This document shows positions 17,213 to 26,048 of a stretch of DNA of 26,250 bases, piece by piece (position 1 is the stretch's first letter; every line of letters starts with the position of its first letter). Origin of the DNA: a virus. The DNA lies in the IMG/VR virus record IMGVR_UViG_3300039106_000528, positions 1 through 26,250 of that record; one strand, written 5' to 3'. The notes under the pieces are model-generated. The model did not search any database. It was not told where the DNA came from and saw only the letters and a list, made by a program, of their open reading frames with translations. A program made the position numbers and the translations under genes.

Positions 17213-17629
17213 ATGTGCTCACCTACAATAGAACGATTTGGGGCAACCCCAGCAAATATACAATGGACTGTCGTTCGTGGAGACTATGCTTCATTTACAG
17301 TTTCATTTCTTGAAAATGATGAAGTTGAAGAATTTGATACAGTTGGATGGGGTTTTGCAGCCACAGCTTATGATCCTACTACAGACGTTTTGGATGAATT
17401 AGATATTACGGTAGATGGCTCTGTTGTTACCGTTAGTGCTCCCGCTTCAATTACTGAAAACTGGGGATCTAAATATAAGTCTGTAGTTGCAGAATTATCT
17501 TTTGACCTTCAGGCTATAGTTCCAGATGGGGATTCAACAATTACCTGGACTCCAGTAATTGGAACGATCTGTGTTCTTGGAGATGTTTCTCCATCAACTA
17601 CAAGAAATACTTTGGGTGGGGTTTCTTAA
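17213..17629 (+). CDS. LtfC/p132/Gp6-like tail beta-sandwich protein
   Basis: A 138-aa protein with the IQWTVVRGDYASFTVSF motif (17-33), a beta-rich middle and a final WTPVIGTICVLGDVSPS. It is the closest relative, in plan, of the products at 19255-19668 and 2502-2864. A tail-tip or fibre-base role is inferred from family resemblance and from the fibre genes next to it. TATAAT lies 8 bases before the ATG. Confidence 0.65.
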   Translation: MCSPTIERFGATPANIQWTVVRGDYASFTVSFLENDEVEEFDTVGWGFAATAYDPTTDVLDELDITVDGSVVTVSAPASITENWGSKYKSVVAELSFDLQAIVPDGDSTITWTPVIGTICVLGDVSPSTTRNTLGGVS

Positions 17630-17713
17630 ATGATAATTAAAATTAAAGATACTAATACAAAACTTCCACCAATTATAAGGATAAACGGTACTATTTTTAA
17701 AGTAAAGAAATAG
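17630..17713 (+). CDS. 27-aa peptide between tail genes
   Basis: The peptide (MIIKIKDTNTKLPPIIRING plus TIFKVKK) occupies the same slot as the 73-aa gene at 19668 and the 78-aa gene at 2266. Like the 73-aa product, it starts with alternating hydrophobic residues. Its ATG follows the upstream stop by zero bases. Confidence 0.5.
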   Translation: MIIKIKDTNTKLPPIIRINGTIFKVKK

Positions 17714-17716
17714 CAC

Positions 17717-18460
17717 ATGGCCATATCAAAAAATATGGATGCCCCAAAAGCAAGATATTCGGAAGCAATAAAGTCAACCAAAAGCATAGAAGCCAGTAAT
17801 ACTGAGTATATCGCTGTACCAGGAATTCAGGGTGAAAAAGGGGATCAAGGACCGATAGGACCACAAGGACCTGAAGGCCCAAAAGGTGATAGGGGAATTC
17901 CAGGAAAAGATGGTAAAGAGGGTCCTCAAGGACCGCAAGGGCCTAAAGGTGAACCTGGACGTGGTGGTGGTCAAGGATATGAAAGTCCTTCGGGTCAATA
18001 CCCAGGTTGGGCATACTATGAAAATAAAAATAGAAAACCATTATTTCTAGGACCTGATAGAGGAGATGATGGCTGGGTAAATATCTTAATGGATGATGAT
18101 GAAAACAATAATATTTTACAATTCCTTCCAGCAGGCTCAGTATCACTCTGGAGTTCAGTTACACAAAGGATTAATTTTAAGCAATTAAAAGTAGGGACTA
18201 GAGTAGACATTAGATATGATATAGCATTGACTACCGACACAAATAGCACAGAAGCCTGGATTAGAACATATATTCCAAAAGTAGAATCTCCAACAGGATA
18301 TATCGGAATGTTAAAATATAAATACCCATATGAAATGTCTGTTAGCCAAACCCTATATGTCGACTTATCAAAGATCAAATCTGAAGGTGGTATTATTCAA
18401 GCAAGAGCAGATAATGAAAGCACCATCATTTTAAAGGGTATGTATATATCGGTTTCTTGA
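17717..18460 (+). CDS. Collagen-like tail fibre protein
   Basis: A 247-aa protein. Residues 36-83 are 16 perfect Gly-X-Y triplets ([15 protein letters not shown] ... GEP GRG), which fold into a trimeric collagen-like helix in many phage fibres. The N-terminus (1-35) would anchor it; the C-terminal 150 residues form a beta-rich head that probably binds the host surface. Two prolines are in the Y position (GIP, GEP), the usual target of prolyl 4-hydroxylase; oxygenase genes lie at 1718 and at 26049. Followed by a bidirectional terminator. Confidence 0.8.
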   Translation: MAISKNMDAPKARYSEAIKSTKSIEASNTEYIAVPGIQGEKGDQGPIGPQGPEGPKGDRGIPGKDGKEGPQGPQGPKGEPGRGGGQGYESPSGQYPGWAYYENKNRKPLFLGPDRGDDGWVNILMDDDENNNILQFLPAGSVSLWSSVTQRINFKQLKVGTRVDIRYDIALTTDTNSTEAWIRTYIPKVESPTGYIGMLKYKYPYEMSVSQTLYVDLSKIKSEGGIIQARADNESTIILKGMYISVS

Positions 18461-18475
18461 TGGTATAAGTGTAAT

Positions 18476-18516
18476 AAAAAAATACCCCCACTTATTAAAG
18501 CAAGGGTATTTTTTTT
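18476..18516. terminator. Bidirectional terminator
   Basis: AAAAAAATACCC and GGGTATTTTTTTT arms around a 16-nt loop; the A/T tracts give a U-run in either direction. Sits between the convergent fibre and lysozyme-like genes. Confidence 0.85.
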
Positions 18517-18526
18517 ACCTTAAAGG

Positions 18527-19072
18527 TTATTTAGGAAACTTACTCATCCAGAACTTAGTTCTTGGAGTAATCCCCTTCCAAGAAGACCAATCATCTCCGC
18601 CTTGGGACATGTAGTGAGCAATCTCAGCATTTTTTACGGGATTAAATAACTCAGCATTAGACTCAAGATCAAACTTATCTCTACGATCTGGACCAAGTTG
18701 GTCAATCATATTAATTTGAAACACGCCATATGATGAGTCTCCTGTTTTATGGTTTCCGTTAAAAGCCAAAGGTCTGCCATTAGATTCTTTCTTAGCAATA
18801 GCCCAGGCTACAACTAAATCATTTCCCTTAAACCCAACAAGAGAAAGAAGGTGCTTTAGCTCACGATCTGTAAGATGTGTTTTATTTTCATATCTATCTA
18901 ACATTTTTGCTTTAGAAACAACAAAAGCCACCTTGGGGGTGGCAGTAAGGTTTTGAGCCTGTTTTATCGATAAATTATTTTTAGTAGTTTCGGCATTAGC
19001 AGCGTTACTCATAGGTGAGATAACCCCAACTAAAGATAGGATTCCAATCCAAGCCATTTTGTCTCTTCTCAT
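18527..19072 (-). CDS. Secreted lysozyme/transglycosylase-like endolysin
   Basis: A 181-aa protein. The N-terminus (MRRDKMAWIGILSLVGVISP, cut after NAANA near 27) is a Sec signal peptide. Residues 87-165 form a lysozyme-like domain: E96 in AKKESNGRPLAFN is the likely catalytic acid, SSYGVFQINM (113-122) is the goose-lysozyme/transglycosylase core motif, and AEIAHYMSQGG-x-x-W closes it. It would cut cell-wall glycan strands outside the membrane. An AGGAGGT ribosome site fixes the start. It is alone on the minus strand among tail genes. It could be the endolysin or a virion-associated enzyme. Confidence 0.8.
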   Translation of the reverse strand: MRRDKMAWIGILSLVGVISPMSNAANAETTKNNLSIKQAQNLTATPKVAFVVSKAKMLDRYENKTHLTDRELKHLLSLVGFKGNDLVVAWAIAKKESNGRPLAFNGNHKTGDSSYGVFQINMIDQLGPDRRDKFDLESNAELFNPVKNAEIAHYMSQGGDDWSSWKGITPRTKFWMSKFPK

Positions 19073-19084
19073 AAAAAATACCTC

Positions 19085-19155
19085 CTAGAGTACAATTGCT
19101 ACCTGTTGGTAGCATAGTACAAGTATAACATGATTTAACCTGTAGAGTCAAACTT
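19085..19155 (-). promoter_or_regulatory. Promoter and leader hairpin of lysozyme-like gene
   Basis: TTGACT, 18 bp, TATACT. The leader contains GCTACC-AACA-GGTAGC, flanked by GTAC on both sides, a stable hairpin ending about 12 nt before AGGAGGT. It may protect the mRNA or gate translation. Confidence 0.55.
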
Positions 19156-19202
19156 TTAACATTTTTTTATTTTTGTTATACATTTGTTATAATTGAAAGT
19201 GG

Positions 19203-19208
19203 TATAAT
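19203..19208 (+). promoter_or_regulatory. -10 of second tail cassette
   Basis: TATAAT about 46 bases before ATG at 19255; a second TATAAT-like box lies at about 19187. Confidence 0.45.
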
Positions 19209-19254
19209 AGAAATACCATAGCACTTAGAAATTACTGAAAGCAGGTTTAGCATA

Positions 19255-19668
19255 ATGGCAACTTATAGAGGTCAAGGCGCATCTACATATGATATTGGTG
19301 AAAAACCACCATTTATTAATTGGACAATTGTAAAAGGCGATACAGCTTCCTTTATGGTTTACGTAACAGATGATGACAAACAACCTTTGGATATCCCTGA
19401 CTGGACAATAGAGGTAGAGTTTAAAAGACCTACTACCCCAGTTGAGCCTCAAATAATTACAGACACTGCAACATTAATTTTTACAATTACACCAGAACAA
19501 GACCTAGATGATGGTGACGGTGAGTTTAAGGTTAATCTAACCGCAGCACAAACTGCACTACTAAGAACAAATGATATTTTTGATATTGAATTACGTCTTC
19601 CACAGGACACACTTGTTTGGACAGTTGCTCAAGGGAAGATTACTCTCCTTGAGGATGTTACAAACTAA
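19255..19668 (+). CDS. LtfC/p132/Gp6-like tail beta-sandwich protein
   Basis: A 137-aa protein with INWTIVKGDTASFMVYV (21-37), DWTIEVEFKRP and a closing LVWTVAQGKITLLEDVT. Its plan and the final WTxxxGxIxxLxDV block match the product of 17213-17629. It begins a second fibre operon and overlaps the next gene at TAATG. Confidence 0.65.
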   Translation: MATYRGQGASTYDIGEKPPFINWTIVKGDTASFMVYVTDDDKQPLDIPDWTIEVEFKRPTTPVEPQIITDTATLIFTITPEQDLDDGDGEFKVNLTAAQTALLRTNDIFDIELRLPQDTLVWTVAQGKITLLEDVTN

Positions 19669-19889
19669 TGGCAACAGTTGTTATAAATAACAATACCCCA
19701 GTTTTTACAAAAGTTGTTGAAAGAGTTTCTTTTTCAAATGTAGAAATTACCAAGCCAAATCGAGGGGTAAATGTAAACTCAGTACTACCATTTAGAATAA
19801 GATTTACAGCAATTCAGATCCCAAGTTCTATTGGTAATGTGCCAGCGATTCCACTACAGGTTATAGGTTTCTCTAACTATATACTTTAA
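19668..19889 (+). CDS. 73-aa tail-associated small protein
   Basis: Reads MATVVINNNTPVFTKVVERV and later RFTAIQIPSSIGNVPAIPLQ; beta-rich. It fills the same slot as the small genes after the other two beta-sandwich genes. TAATG overlap upstream. Confidence 0.55.
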   Translation: MATVVINNNTPVFTKVVERVSFSNVEITKPNRGVNVNSVLPFRIRFTAIQIPSSIGNVPAIPLQVIGFSNYIL

Positions 19890-19898
19890 AATGTGTGA

Positions 19899-19904
19899 TA
19901 TAAT
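19899..19904 (+). promoter_or_regulatory. Extended -10, leaderless
   Basis: TGA-TATAAT six bases before ATG 19911. Confidence 0.6.
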
Positions 19905-19910
19905 TCAAAC

Positions 19911-20357
19911 ATGGCCAAACTATCAATCTCAAGCATCAAGTCTTTATTTCAAACTGGAGACAGACCTACCCAAGGAAACTACGAAGATCTAATTGATAGC
20001 ACATCTGCTAGATCTACAGACCTTGGTTCAGATGGTAACAACGAGTCTACAATCAACGGCATTGAAAACTCAACAATTTTTGATAACTTTTTAGCAAGTG
20101 AGTGGAGATCTGTAAAGTATATGATCTCAATTAAAAAGACTTCTGGCGGTGCAAATAAATATTGGGCCACAGAATTAACTATAGTCCCTGACGCTACAAA
20201 TGTAAGCGTTAGTGAATATGGAACAGTAGACAATGATGGGAATATTGGCACCATCTCCGTGTCTAGAGCGGGAGATACAGTTTCACTAACTGTAGTTCCA
20301 GTAGGTGGGCAAACACCAATAACCCTGCGCTATTTGCGTATTGGGTTAAAGGCCTAA
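19911..20357 (+). CDS. Small tail fibre protein
   Basis: A 148-aa protein. The N-terminus (ISSIKSLFQTGDRPTQGNYE) is typical of phage fibres with an LFxTGDxPTxxxYxDLIDS attachment region. The C-terminal 90 residues (WRSVKYMISIKKTSGG ... LRYLRIGLKA) match the C-terminal domain of the next protein, so the two share a terminal head domain. A leaderless start is indicated by TATAAT. Confidence 0.75.
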   Translation: MAKLSISSIKSLFQTGDRPTQGNYEDLIDSTSARSTDLGSDGNNESTINGIENSTIFDNFLASEWRSVKYMISIKKTSGGANKYWATELTIVPDATNVSVSEYGTVDNDGNIGTISVSRAGDTVSLTVVPVGGQTPITLRYLRIGLKA

Positions 20358-20370
20358 CTAAGGAGATAAA

Positions 20371-22119
20371 ATGGCAACAGTAACAAAAGATTTTAGAGTA
20401 AAAGCGGGACTGGTTGTTGAGGGATCAACAGCGACCGTTAATGGAAAGAATATTATCACAGCAGGTGTCGTTGACGCTAAAGGTGATTTAATTGTTGGTA
20501 GCGCAGATGATGCAGTAGCACGTCTTGGCGTTGGAAGCAATGGACAGGTCCTCACAGCAGCGTCAGGTGCAACATATGGCGTTCAGTGGTCAGACCCAGC
20601 AGCCGTTGGCGTATTTCAAACAGAAATTTCATTTGAAGGTTCAACAGCGAATGATTTTGAGACAACTCTTACAGTAATTGACCCAACAGCAGATCGCACA
20701 ATTACATTTCCAGACGCTTCTGGTACAGTAGCACTTACTTCAGATGTTACAACACACGCAAACCTTACAGAAGCACATGGTGCAACAGGTGCGGTAGTTG
20801 GAACAACAAATACACAGACACTTACTAACAAGACTTTAACTTCACCAAAGGTAAATGAAGATGTTGCACTTTCAGCAACTTCAACAGAACTTAATATCCT
20901 TGATGGTGCAACACTTTCTACAACAGAACTTAACTATGTAGACGGTGTAACATCTGCAATCCAGACCCAGTTAAATGATAAGGCTACTGCTGGAGACCTA
21001 ACAACTCACACAGGTGCAACAGAAGCACACGGCGCAACTGGTGCGGTAGTTGGAACAACAAACACACAGACCCTTACAAACAAAACACTTACAAGCCCAA
21101 CACTTACAACACCAGCACTTGGTGTAGCGACTGCTACATCTATTAATGGAACAACAATTCCAGACACAAAGACTCTTGTTGTAACAACAGATAAGTTAAA
21201 TGTACTTGCAGCAACATCTTCATCAGAACTCGCTGGAATTATTTCAGACGAGACTGGTACTGGAGCACTTGTTTTTGCTAATACCCCAACACTTGTAACA
21301 CCAAACATTGGTGCTGCAACTGGTACATCTTTGGTTCTTTCAGGGGACCTAACAGTTAATGGTACAACAACTACAATTAACTCAACAGAAATCACAATTG
21401 ATGACAAGAACCTTGTTCTTGGTGCAGTAACATCTCCAACAGATGCAGGCGCTGACGGTGGTGGTCTTACACTCAAGGGTGCTACAGACAAGACTTTCTC
21501 ATGGATAGATGCAACTGATTCATGGACCTCTTCAGAACACCTTGATCTTGCTTCAGGCAAGGTATTAAAGATTAATGGAACTCAGGTTCTATCAGCAACA
21601 GAATATACAGGAAATGCTGCAACAGTAACAAATGGTGTTTATACAACAAGTAAGATTTCAGCACTTGCTGCAACATCTTCTTCAGAACTTGCAGGAGTTA
21701 TCTCTGACGAGACAGGAACTGGTGCTCTAGTATTTGCTAATACACCAACTCTTGTTACTCCAGAAATTGGAGCAGCAACAGGTACTAGCCTTGCTCTACC
21801 AGATGCCCTTGTTGGATCTGCTACAGCAGTTGCTGGAACTTCAGCAACAACAATTGATACATTCGCAGTAGCAACATATTCTGCTGCTAAGTATGTTGTT
21901 CAATTAAAAAATGCTGCGGGAGATATTGAAGTAATTGAAGTTCTTGTAGCGGTAGACGGAGCAAACAATGTTTACCTAACAGAATACGCAGATGTACAAA
22001 GCAATGGTGAACTAGGAACAACAAATGCTGTTTACTCAGCACCAAACGTTCTTCTACAAGTTACCGCAGCAGCAGCAGACACTGCCGTTAAGGTAAGCAA
22101 GACCTACATCGAAGCATAA
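20371..22119 (+). CDS. Long repetitive tail fibre protein
   Basis: A 582-aa protein with a ribosome site AAGGAGAT. N-terminal attachment (FRVKAGLVVEGSTATVNGKN), then a beta-helical shaft of repeats: EAHGATGAVVGTTNTQTLTN occurs twice (about 134-153 and 216-235), TTELNYVDGVTSAIQTQL once, and the ATSSSELAG-x-ISDETGTGAL block twice. The stretch LTVNGTTTTIN ... WTSSEHLDLASGK has a close copy in the 842-aa protein. The C-terminus is the same head domain as in the previous gene (AAKYVVQLKNAAGDIEVIEV). Receptor-binding fibre by context and family. Confidence 0.85.
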   Translation: MATVTKDFRVKAGLVVEGSTATVNGKNIITAGVVDAKGDLIVGSADDAVARLGVGSNGQVLTAASGATYGVQWSDPAAVGVFQTEISFEGSTANDFETTLTVIDPTADRTITFPDASGTVALTSDVTTHANLTEAHGATGAVVGTTNTQTLTNKTLTSPKVNEDVALSATSTELNILDGATLSTTELNYVDGVTSAIQTQLNDKATAGDLTTHTGATEAHGATGAVVGTTNTQTLTNKTLTSPTLTTPALGVATATSINGTTIPDTKTLVVTTDKLNVLAATSSSELAGIISDETGTGALVFANTPTLVTPNIGAATGTSLVLSGDLTVNGTTTTINSTEITIDDKNLVLGAVTSPTDAGADGGGLTLKGATDKTFSWIDATDSWTSSEHLDLASGKVLKINGTQVLSATEYTGNAATVTNGVYTTSKISALAATSSSELAGVISDETGTGALVFANTPTLVTPEIGAATGTSLALPDALVGSATAVAGTSATTIDTFAVATYSAAKYVVQLKNAAGDIEVIEVLVAVDGANNVYLTEYADVQSNGELGTTNAVYSAPNVLLQVTAAAADTAVKVSKTYIEA

Positions 22120-22138
22120 TTAGAGACGGGAGCCAACT

Positions 22139-22597
22139 GTGACAACAACAAATAGAGACTTTAAGGTAAAGCATGGGCTAGATGTAGCCCAAGGCGGTAC
22201 TTTTGGAGGAACTGTCACAGTTGGCACCCCAACTCAAAATACACATGCAGCAACAAAACTTTATGTAGATACTCTAACCGCTGCAAGCGGAATAACTGTT
22301 GGTGCAACAGCCCCAGAATCTCCATCAAATGGAAATATGTGGTTTGACACATTAACAGAGCGAGTTCATGTTTATTATGGATCTCAATGGGTTGCCATAG
22401 CAACTCTTGAAGATGCAGAAGTTCTTCAAGACCATATTCATGATACTTCAATTGACGGCAGCGGATTAATAGTAAGTACTTTTGTTAGTGGTGGGGCATA
22501 CAATGAGCCAGGTGTTCTTGTAAGTGCTGGATTATATAATACAGTATCTTGGGAAGAAACCTGGATAGGCGGGGAAGCAATAGATAACTTTAACTAA
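22139..22597 (+). CDS. Short tail fibre protein (GTG start)
   Basis: A 152-aa protein starting with GTG after a GGGAG site. The N-terminus (TTTNRDFKVKHGLDVAQGGT) matches the attachment region of the 582-aa fibre. HAATKLYVDTLTAASG and TAPESPSNGNMWFDTLTERV are standard fibre blocks (the latter as in phage chaperone or WFD-type domains). The tail FVSGGAYNEPGVLVSAGLY resembles the gene at 2266-2502. It looks like a shortened fibre or an adaptor. Confidence 0.75.
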   Translation: MTTTNRDFKVKHGLDVAQGGTFGGTVTVGTPTQNTHAATKLYVDTLTAASGITVGATAPESPSNGNMWFDTLTERVHVYYGSQWVAIATLEDAEVLQDHIHDTSIDGSGLIVSTFVSGGAYNEPGVLVSAGLYNTVSWEETWIGGEAIDNFN

Positions 22598-22638
22598 TTA
22601 TCTGATATAATATGAATACACCACTAAAGGAGCTATAA

Positions 22639-25167
22639 ATGGCAACAAGAATGCAACAGCGTAGAGGCACTGCAGCACAGTGGACCACTGCCAATCCAGT
22701 TTTAAATGCTGGTGAAATTGGATATGAAAGCGATACAAATAAATTTAAAATAGGTGACGGTGACAATCACTGGGACGACCTTAACTACTTCTTAGACGCA
22801 ATTGCTCTTGGTGGAAACATTGATGACTACATTCCATTAACACAAAGGGCTGTGGCCAACGGTGTTGCTACACTGGACGGCTCTGGTAAAGTTCCAGCAA
22901 ACCAGATTCCAAATATGGATGAGCTTTCACAAGATGCAATCAATACTGCACTTGTTGGTGGAGACGGTATAACAAAAACATATGATGATAATGGAAACAC
23001 AATTACACTAGATGTAGACATTACGTCAGGCGATGGACTAAAAATTGCAAGCAATAAACTTACAGTGGATGCAGATGTAGTTCAAAAAAGAGTTACAAAC
23101 GTTACAGATGTTGAAATTGGATACCTTGATGGAGTTTCATCAGGAATTCAAAATCAGATAAACGATAAGCTATCTATATCTGCTGGCGGAACTATGAGCA
23201 GCAGCTTTTCAATGGGTAGTAATAGACTGACAGCTCTTGGTGCACCAACTGCAGATTCAGATGCAGCAACTAAACTCTATGTTGACAACGTAACTGCTGG
23301 AATTAACTTCCATGAGTCAGTTCACGTAGCATCAACTGCAAACTCTGCTGTAATTTATAACAACGGCACAAATGGTGTAGGAGCAACTCTTACAGCAGAT
23401 ACAAATCGTGCAATTTCTACCTTAGACGGAGAATCAGTTGCTCTTGGTGAGAGAATTCTCATGAAGAACCAGACTGACGCAAAGCAAAACGGTATTTATG
23501 TATTAACAGCAGTAGGGTCAGTATCTGCTCCATGGGTAATGACTCGTGCAACAGATGCAGATAATAACCCAACTGGAGAAATGAAGACAGGTGACTTTAC
23601 ATTTGTTCAAAGAGGAACAGTAAACGCATCTGTTGGATATATCAATAACTCAACAGCAAGCCCAATCGTAATTGGAACAGACAATATTTCTTACACAGAA
23701 TTTAGTGCAGGAAAGACAGTTGTTGCAGGAAATGGTTTAACAGAAGCAACACCAGGAACTTTGTCAATTGATACATCAATTACACAGGCTCGTGTAGCAA
23801 ATGTTACAGATACTGAAATTGGATACCTTGATGGAGTTACCTCCGCTATTCAAACACAGTTAAATGATAAATTGGCAATAGCAACAGCAGCATCTACATA
23901 TGAAACAATTTCAAATGTAGCGCTAAAAGCACCGCTTGCAGATCCTACATTTACTGGAACAGTTTCTGGAATCAGCAAATCAATGGTTGGTCTTGGAAAC
24001 GTAGATAATACTTCAGATGCCAATAAGCCAGTATCAACAGCAACACAAACTGCTCTTGATGCAAAAATTTCTTCTTCAAATGCTGCATCAACTTATGCAC
24101 CACTTGCTTCCCCAACATTTACTGGGACAGTAGTTCTTCCATCAGATACATCAGTTGGAACAGTGTCATCAACAGAGCTTGGCTATGTAGATGGTGTTAC
24201 CTCATCCATTCAAACTCAACTAAATGGAAAGCAGGCAATTGTTGCTAATGTTTCGGATGTTGAGATTGGATATCTTGATGGAGTTACTTCAGCAATCCAA
24301 ACACAATTAGATGCTAAGTCAACTGCATCTAAAACTGAAACACTTACAAATAAAACTTTAACTTCACCAGTAATTAATACACCTACTGGAATTACAAAAA
24401 CAGATGTTGGTCTTGCAAATGTTGATAATACTTCAGATGCAAACAAGCCAGTATCAACTGCTACACAAACAGCACTTGCCCTTAAGGCTAATCTTGCAGG
24501 ACCTACATTTACTGGAACATTATCTGCAGCAGACTTAACTATTTCTGGGAACTTAACAGTTAACGGAACCACAACAAATCTTAACTCAACTAACCTAGTT
24601 ATTGAAGATAAGAACATTGTTCTTGGAGATGCAGCAACACCTACAGACACAACTGCAGATGGTGGCGGTATCACATTAAAGGGCGCAACAGATAAAACCT
24701 TTAACTGGGTAGATGCAACAGACTCTTGGACTTCTTCAGAGCATATTAACCTTGCTTCAGGAAAAGACTTAAAGGTAAATGGAACTGCAGTTATTAGCTC
24801 AACCGCTGGTGGTTTTATATTTACTGATGGAACTCAAACAAAAGAAGGCGTTCCATCAAGAACTCCAATTATTGCAAAGACAGATTCCTATACACTTTCA
24901 GCACTTTCTGAAAGAGATTCTTTAATTGAAGTTGCAAAGGCATCAGCAACAACAATTACTATTCCACTAAACTCAGCAGTGGCCTTCCCAGTGGGAACAT
25001 CTCTTGATATTCTTCAGACCTCTACAGGTCAGGTAACAATAGCAGGAACAGCAGGAGTAACAGTAAATGCAACACCAGGACTAAAGTTAAGAACTCAGTG
25101 GTCATCTGCAACTCTTTTTAAGAGAGCAGAAAATACATGGGTTGTCTACGGCGACTTGACAGCATAG
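22639..25167 (+). CDS. Large tail fibre with Mtd-type N-terminal domain
   Basis: An 842-aa protein. Residues 1-51 (MQQRRGTAAQWTTANPVLNA ... KIGDGDNHWDDL) form the N-terminal domain seen in many phage fibres (Mtd-N type), which attaches to the baseplate. The shaft has four copies of a VxDxEIGYLDGVTSxIQTQL repeat, two of the ITKTDVGLANVDNTSDANKP type, and FTGT-type repeats as in long tail fibres. A block at about 635-715 copies the 582-aa fibre. The end (AEVAKASATTITIPLNSAVA ... KRAENTWVVYGDLTA) is a known fibre-tip plan. AAAGGAG ribosome site. Confidence 0.85.
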   Translation: MATRMQQRRGTAAQWTTANPVLNAGEIGYESDTNKFKIGDGDNHWDDLNYFLDAIALGGNIDDYIPLTQRAVANGVATLDGSGKVPANQIPNMDELSQDAINTALVGGDGITKTYDDNGNTITLDVDITSGDGLKIASNKLTVDADVVQKRVTNVTDVEIGYLDGVSSGIQNQINDKLSISAGGTMSSSFSMGSNRLTALGAPTADSDAATKLYVDNVTAGINFHESVHVASTANSAVIYNNGTNGVGATLTADTNRAISTLDGESVALGERILMKNQTDAKQNGIYVLTAVGSVSAPWVMTRATDADNNPTGEMKTGDFTFVQRGTVNASVGYINNSTASPIVIGTDNISYTEFSAGKTVVAGNGLTEATPGTLSIDTSITQARVANVTDTEIGYLDGVTSAIQTQLNDKLAIATAASTYETISNVALKAPLADPTFTGTVSGISKSMVGLGNVDNTSDANKPVSTATQTALDAKISSSNAASTYAPLASPTFTGTVVLPSDTSVGTVSSTELGYVDGVTSSIQTQLNGKQAIVANVSDVEIGYLDGVTSAIQTQLDAKSTASKTETLTNKTLTSPVINTPTGITKTDVGLANVDNTSDANKPVSTATQTALALKANLAGPTFTGTLSAADLTISGNLTVNGTTTNLNSTNLVIEDKNIVLGDAATPTDTTADGGGITLKGATDKTFNWVDATDSWTSSEHINLASGKDLKVNGTAVISSTAGGFIFTDGTQTKEGVPSRTPIIAKTDSYTLSALSERDSLIEVAKASATTITIPLNSAVAFPVGTSLDILQTSTGQVTIAGTAGVTVNATPGLKLRTQWSSATLFKRAENTWVVYGDLTA

Positions 25168-25198
25168 TATAAATTAAACAGAAAACTAGGAGACCAAC

Positions 25199-26026
25199 AT
25201 GGCAGCAGGCAAGAAATCAGGTAGAAAGTCCCAAGCGTCAAATGACTTTTTGGAACCTTCAAATGTTACAGGCTTGTCAGCTACCGATGTTGGTACATCT
25301 CGTCCTTATTTAGCAACAGCTAATACCACCTCTGCAGCCTCTGCAGCAGGAACTGGAGCAGCAGTATCGCTATCTTGGACATTGCCAGCATTATCTCCAG
25401 CCGCTACATCTTATACAATTACAACAACTCCATCTACATACACTGTTACAACAGGTACTTCAGGTACATCTTATACCTTTCAGGGTCTTGCATCAAATAC
25501 TGCATATACATTTACGGTTCAAGCATCAAATGCCGCAGGATCTTCAACAGGAACTACATCTTCTTCAGTAACAGTCACTACTGTACCAGCAACAATGTCA
25601 GCTCCAACAGCTACCGCAGGTGTAAACTCAAACTCAATTGCTTTTACTGCACCAGCAACTGGTGGTAAAACAATTACTCTCTATACCGTTAATGGTAGCG
25701 ATGGCACAAGCGGTACTGGAGCAACATCTCCAATTGTTATTAACGATACAGCAGGAACTGCTCAGACCTATACTGTTAGAGCAACAAATGCTAATGGTAT
25801 TGGTATAGCCTCTGCTGCTTCAGGATCTGTTACAACTCTTCCTCCGTTCTTTCCTCCGTTCTTCCCTCCGTTCTTTCCTCCGTTCTTCCCACCGTTCTTC
25901 CCACCGTTCTTCCCTCCGTTCTTCCCACCGTTCTTCCCTCCGTTCTTCCCACCGTTCTTCCCTCCGTTCTTCCCACCATCATTTGGTCCATATTTCTACT
26001 ATCCACCATACTTTAGTACTTTCTAA
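25199..26026 (+). CDS. Fibronectin-III protein with C-terminal (PPFF)11 tail
   Basis: A 275-aa protein. After a basic N-terminus (MAAGKKSGRKSQAS) come two fibronectin type III domains (about 42-131 and 133-213) of the sort used for weak sugar or surface binding on virions. Residues 215-258 are eleven PPFF repeats, followed by PPSFGPYFYYPPYFSTF. Such a tail is very unusual: hydrophobic, aromatic and proline-rich, with no basic residues. An AGGAG ribosome site precedes it. The next gene starts 22 bp later and resembles a prolyl hydroxylase. Role unknown; surface adhesion or a hydrophobic plug is possible. Confidence 0.75.
   Translation: MAAGKKSGRKSQASNDFLEPSNVTGLSATDVGTSRPYLATANTTSAASAAGTGAAVSLSWTLPALSPAATSYTITTTPSTYTVTTGTSGTSYTFQGLASNTAYTFTVQASNAAGSSTGTTSSSVTVTTVPATMSAPTATAGVNSNSIAFTAPATGGKTITLYTVNGSDGTSGTGATSPIVINDTAGTAQTYTVRATNANGIGIASAASGSVTTLPPFFPPFFPPFFPPFFPPFFPPFFPPFFPPFFPPFFPPFFPPFFPPSFGPYFYYPPYFSTF
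25841..25972 (+). repeat. Eleven 12-bp tandem repeats encoding PPFF
   Basis: Eleven units of CCN-CCG-TTC-TTY; variation is limited to third positions (CCT/CCA and TTT/TTC). The near identity shows recent expansion or slippage, with frame kept because 12 is a multiple of 3. Confidence 0.9.
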
Positions 26027-26036
26027 GGATTAGTGA

Positions 26037-26042
26037 TATACT
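26037..26042 (+). promoter_or_regulatory. Extended -10, leaderless
   Basis: TGA-TATACT exactly six bases before GTG at 26049. Confidence 0.55.
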
Positions 26043-26048
26043 TATAGT

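Noticed and set aside
19085-19155. Possible riboswitch upstream of the lysozyme-like gene
   Set aside because: Only one simple hairpin is seen; it matches no riboswitch class that I know.
21006-21560. Minus-strand frame of 184 codons inside the 582-aa fibre
   Set aside because: A shadow of the Thr/Ala-rich coding strand; similar shadows exist under the other fibre genes (20616-20831, 24216-24674).
25375-25668. Plus-strand frame of 97 codons in the FN3 gene
   Set aside because: A frame-shifted reading of the FN3 repeats with an odd Tyr/Ser/Cys-rich composition.
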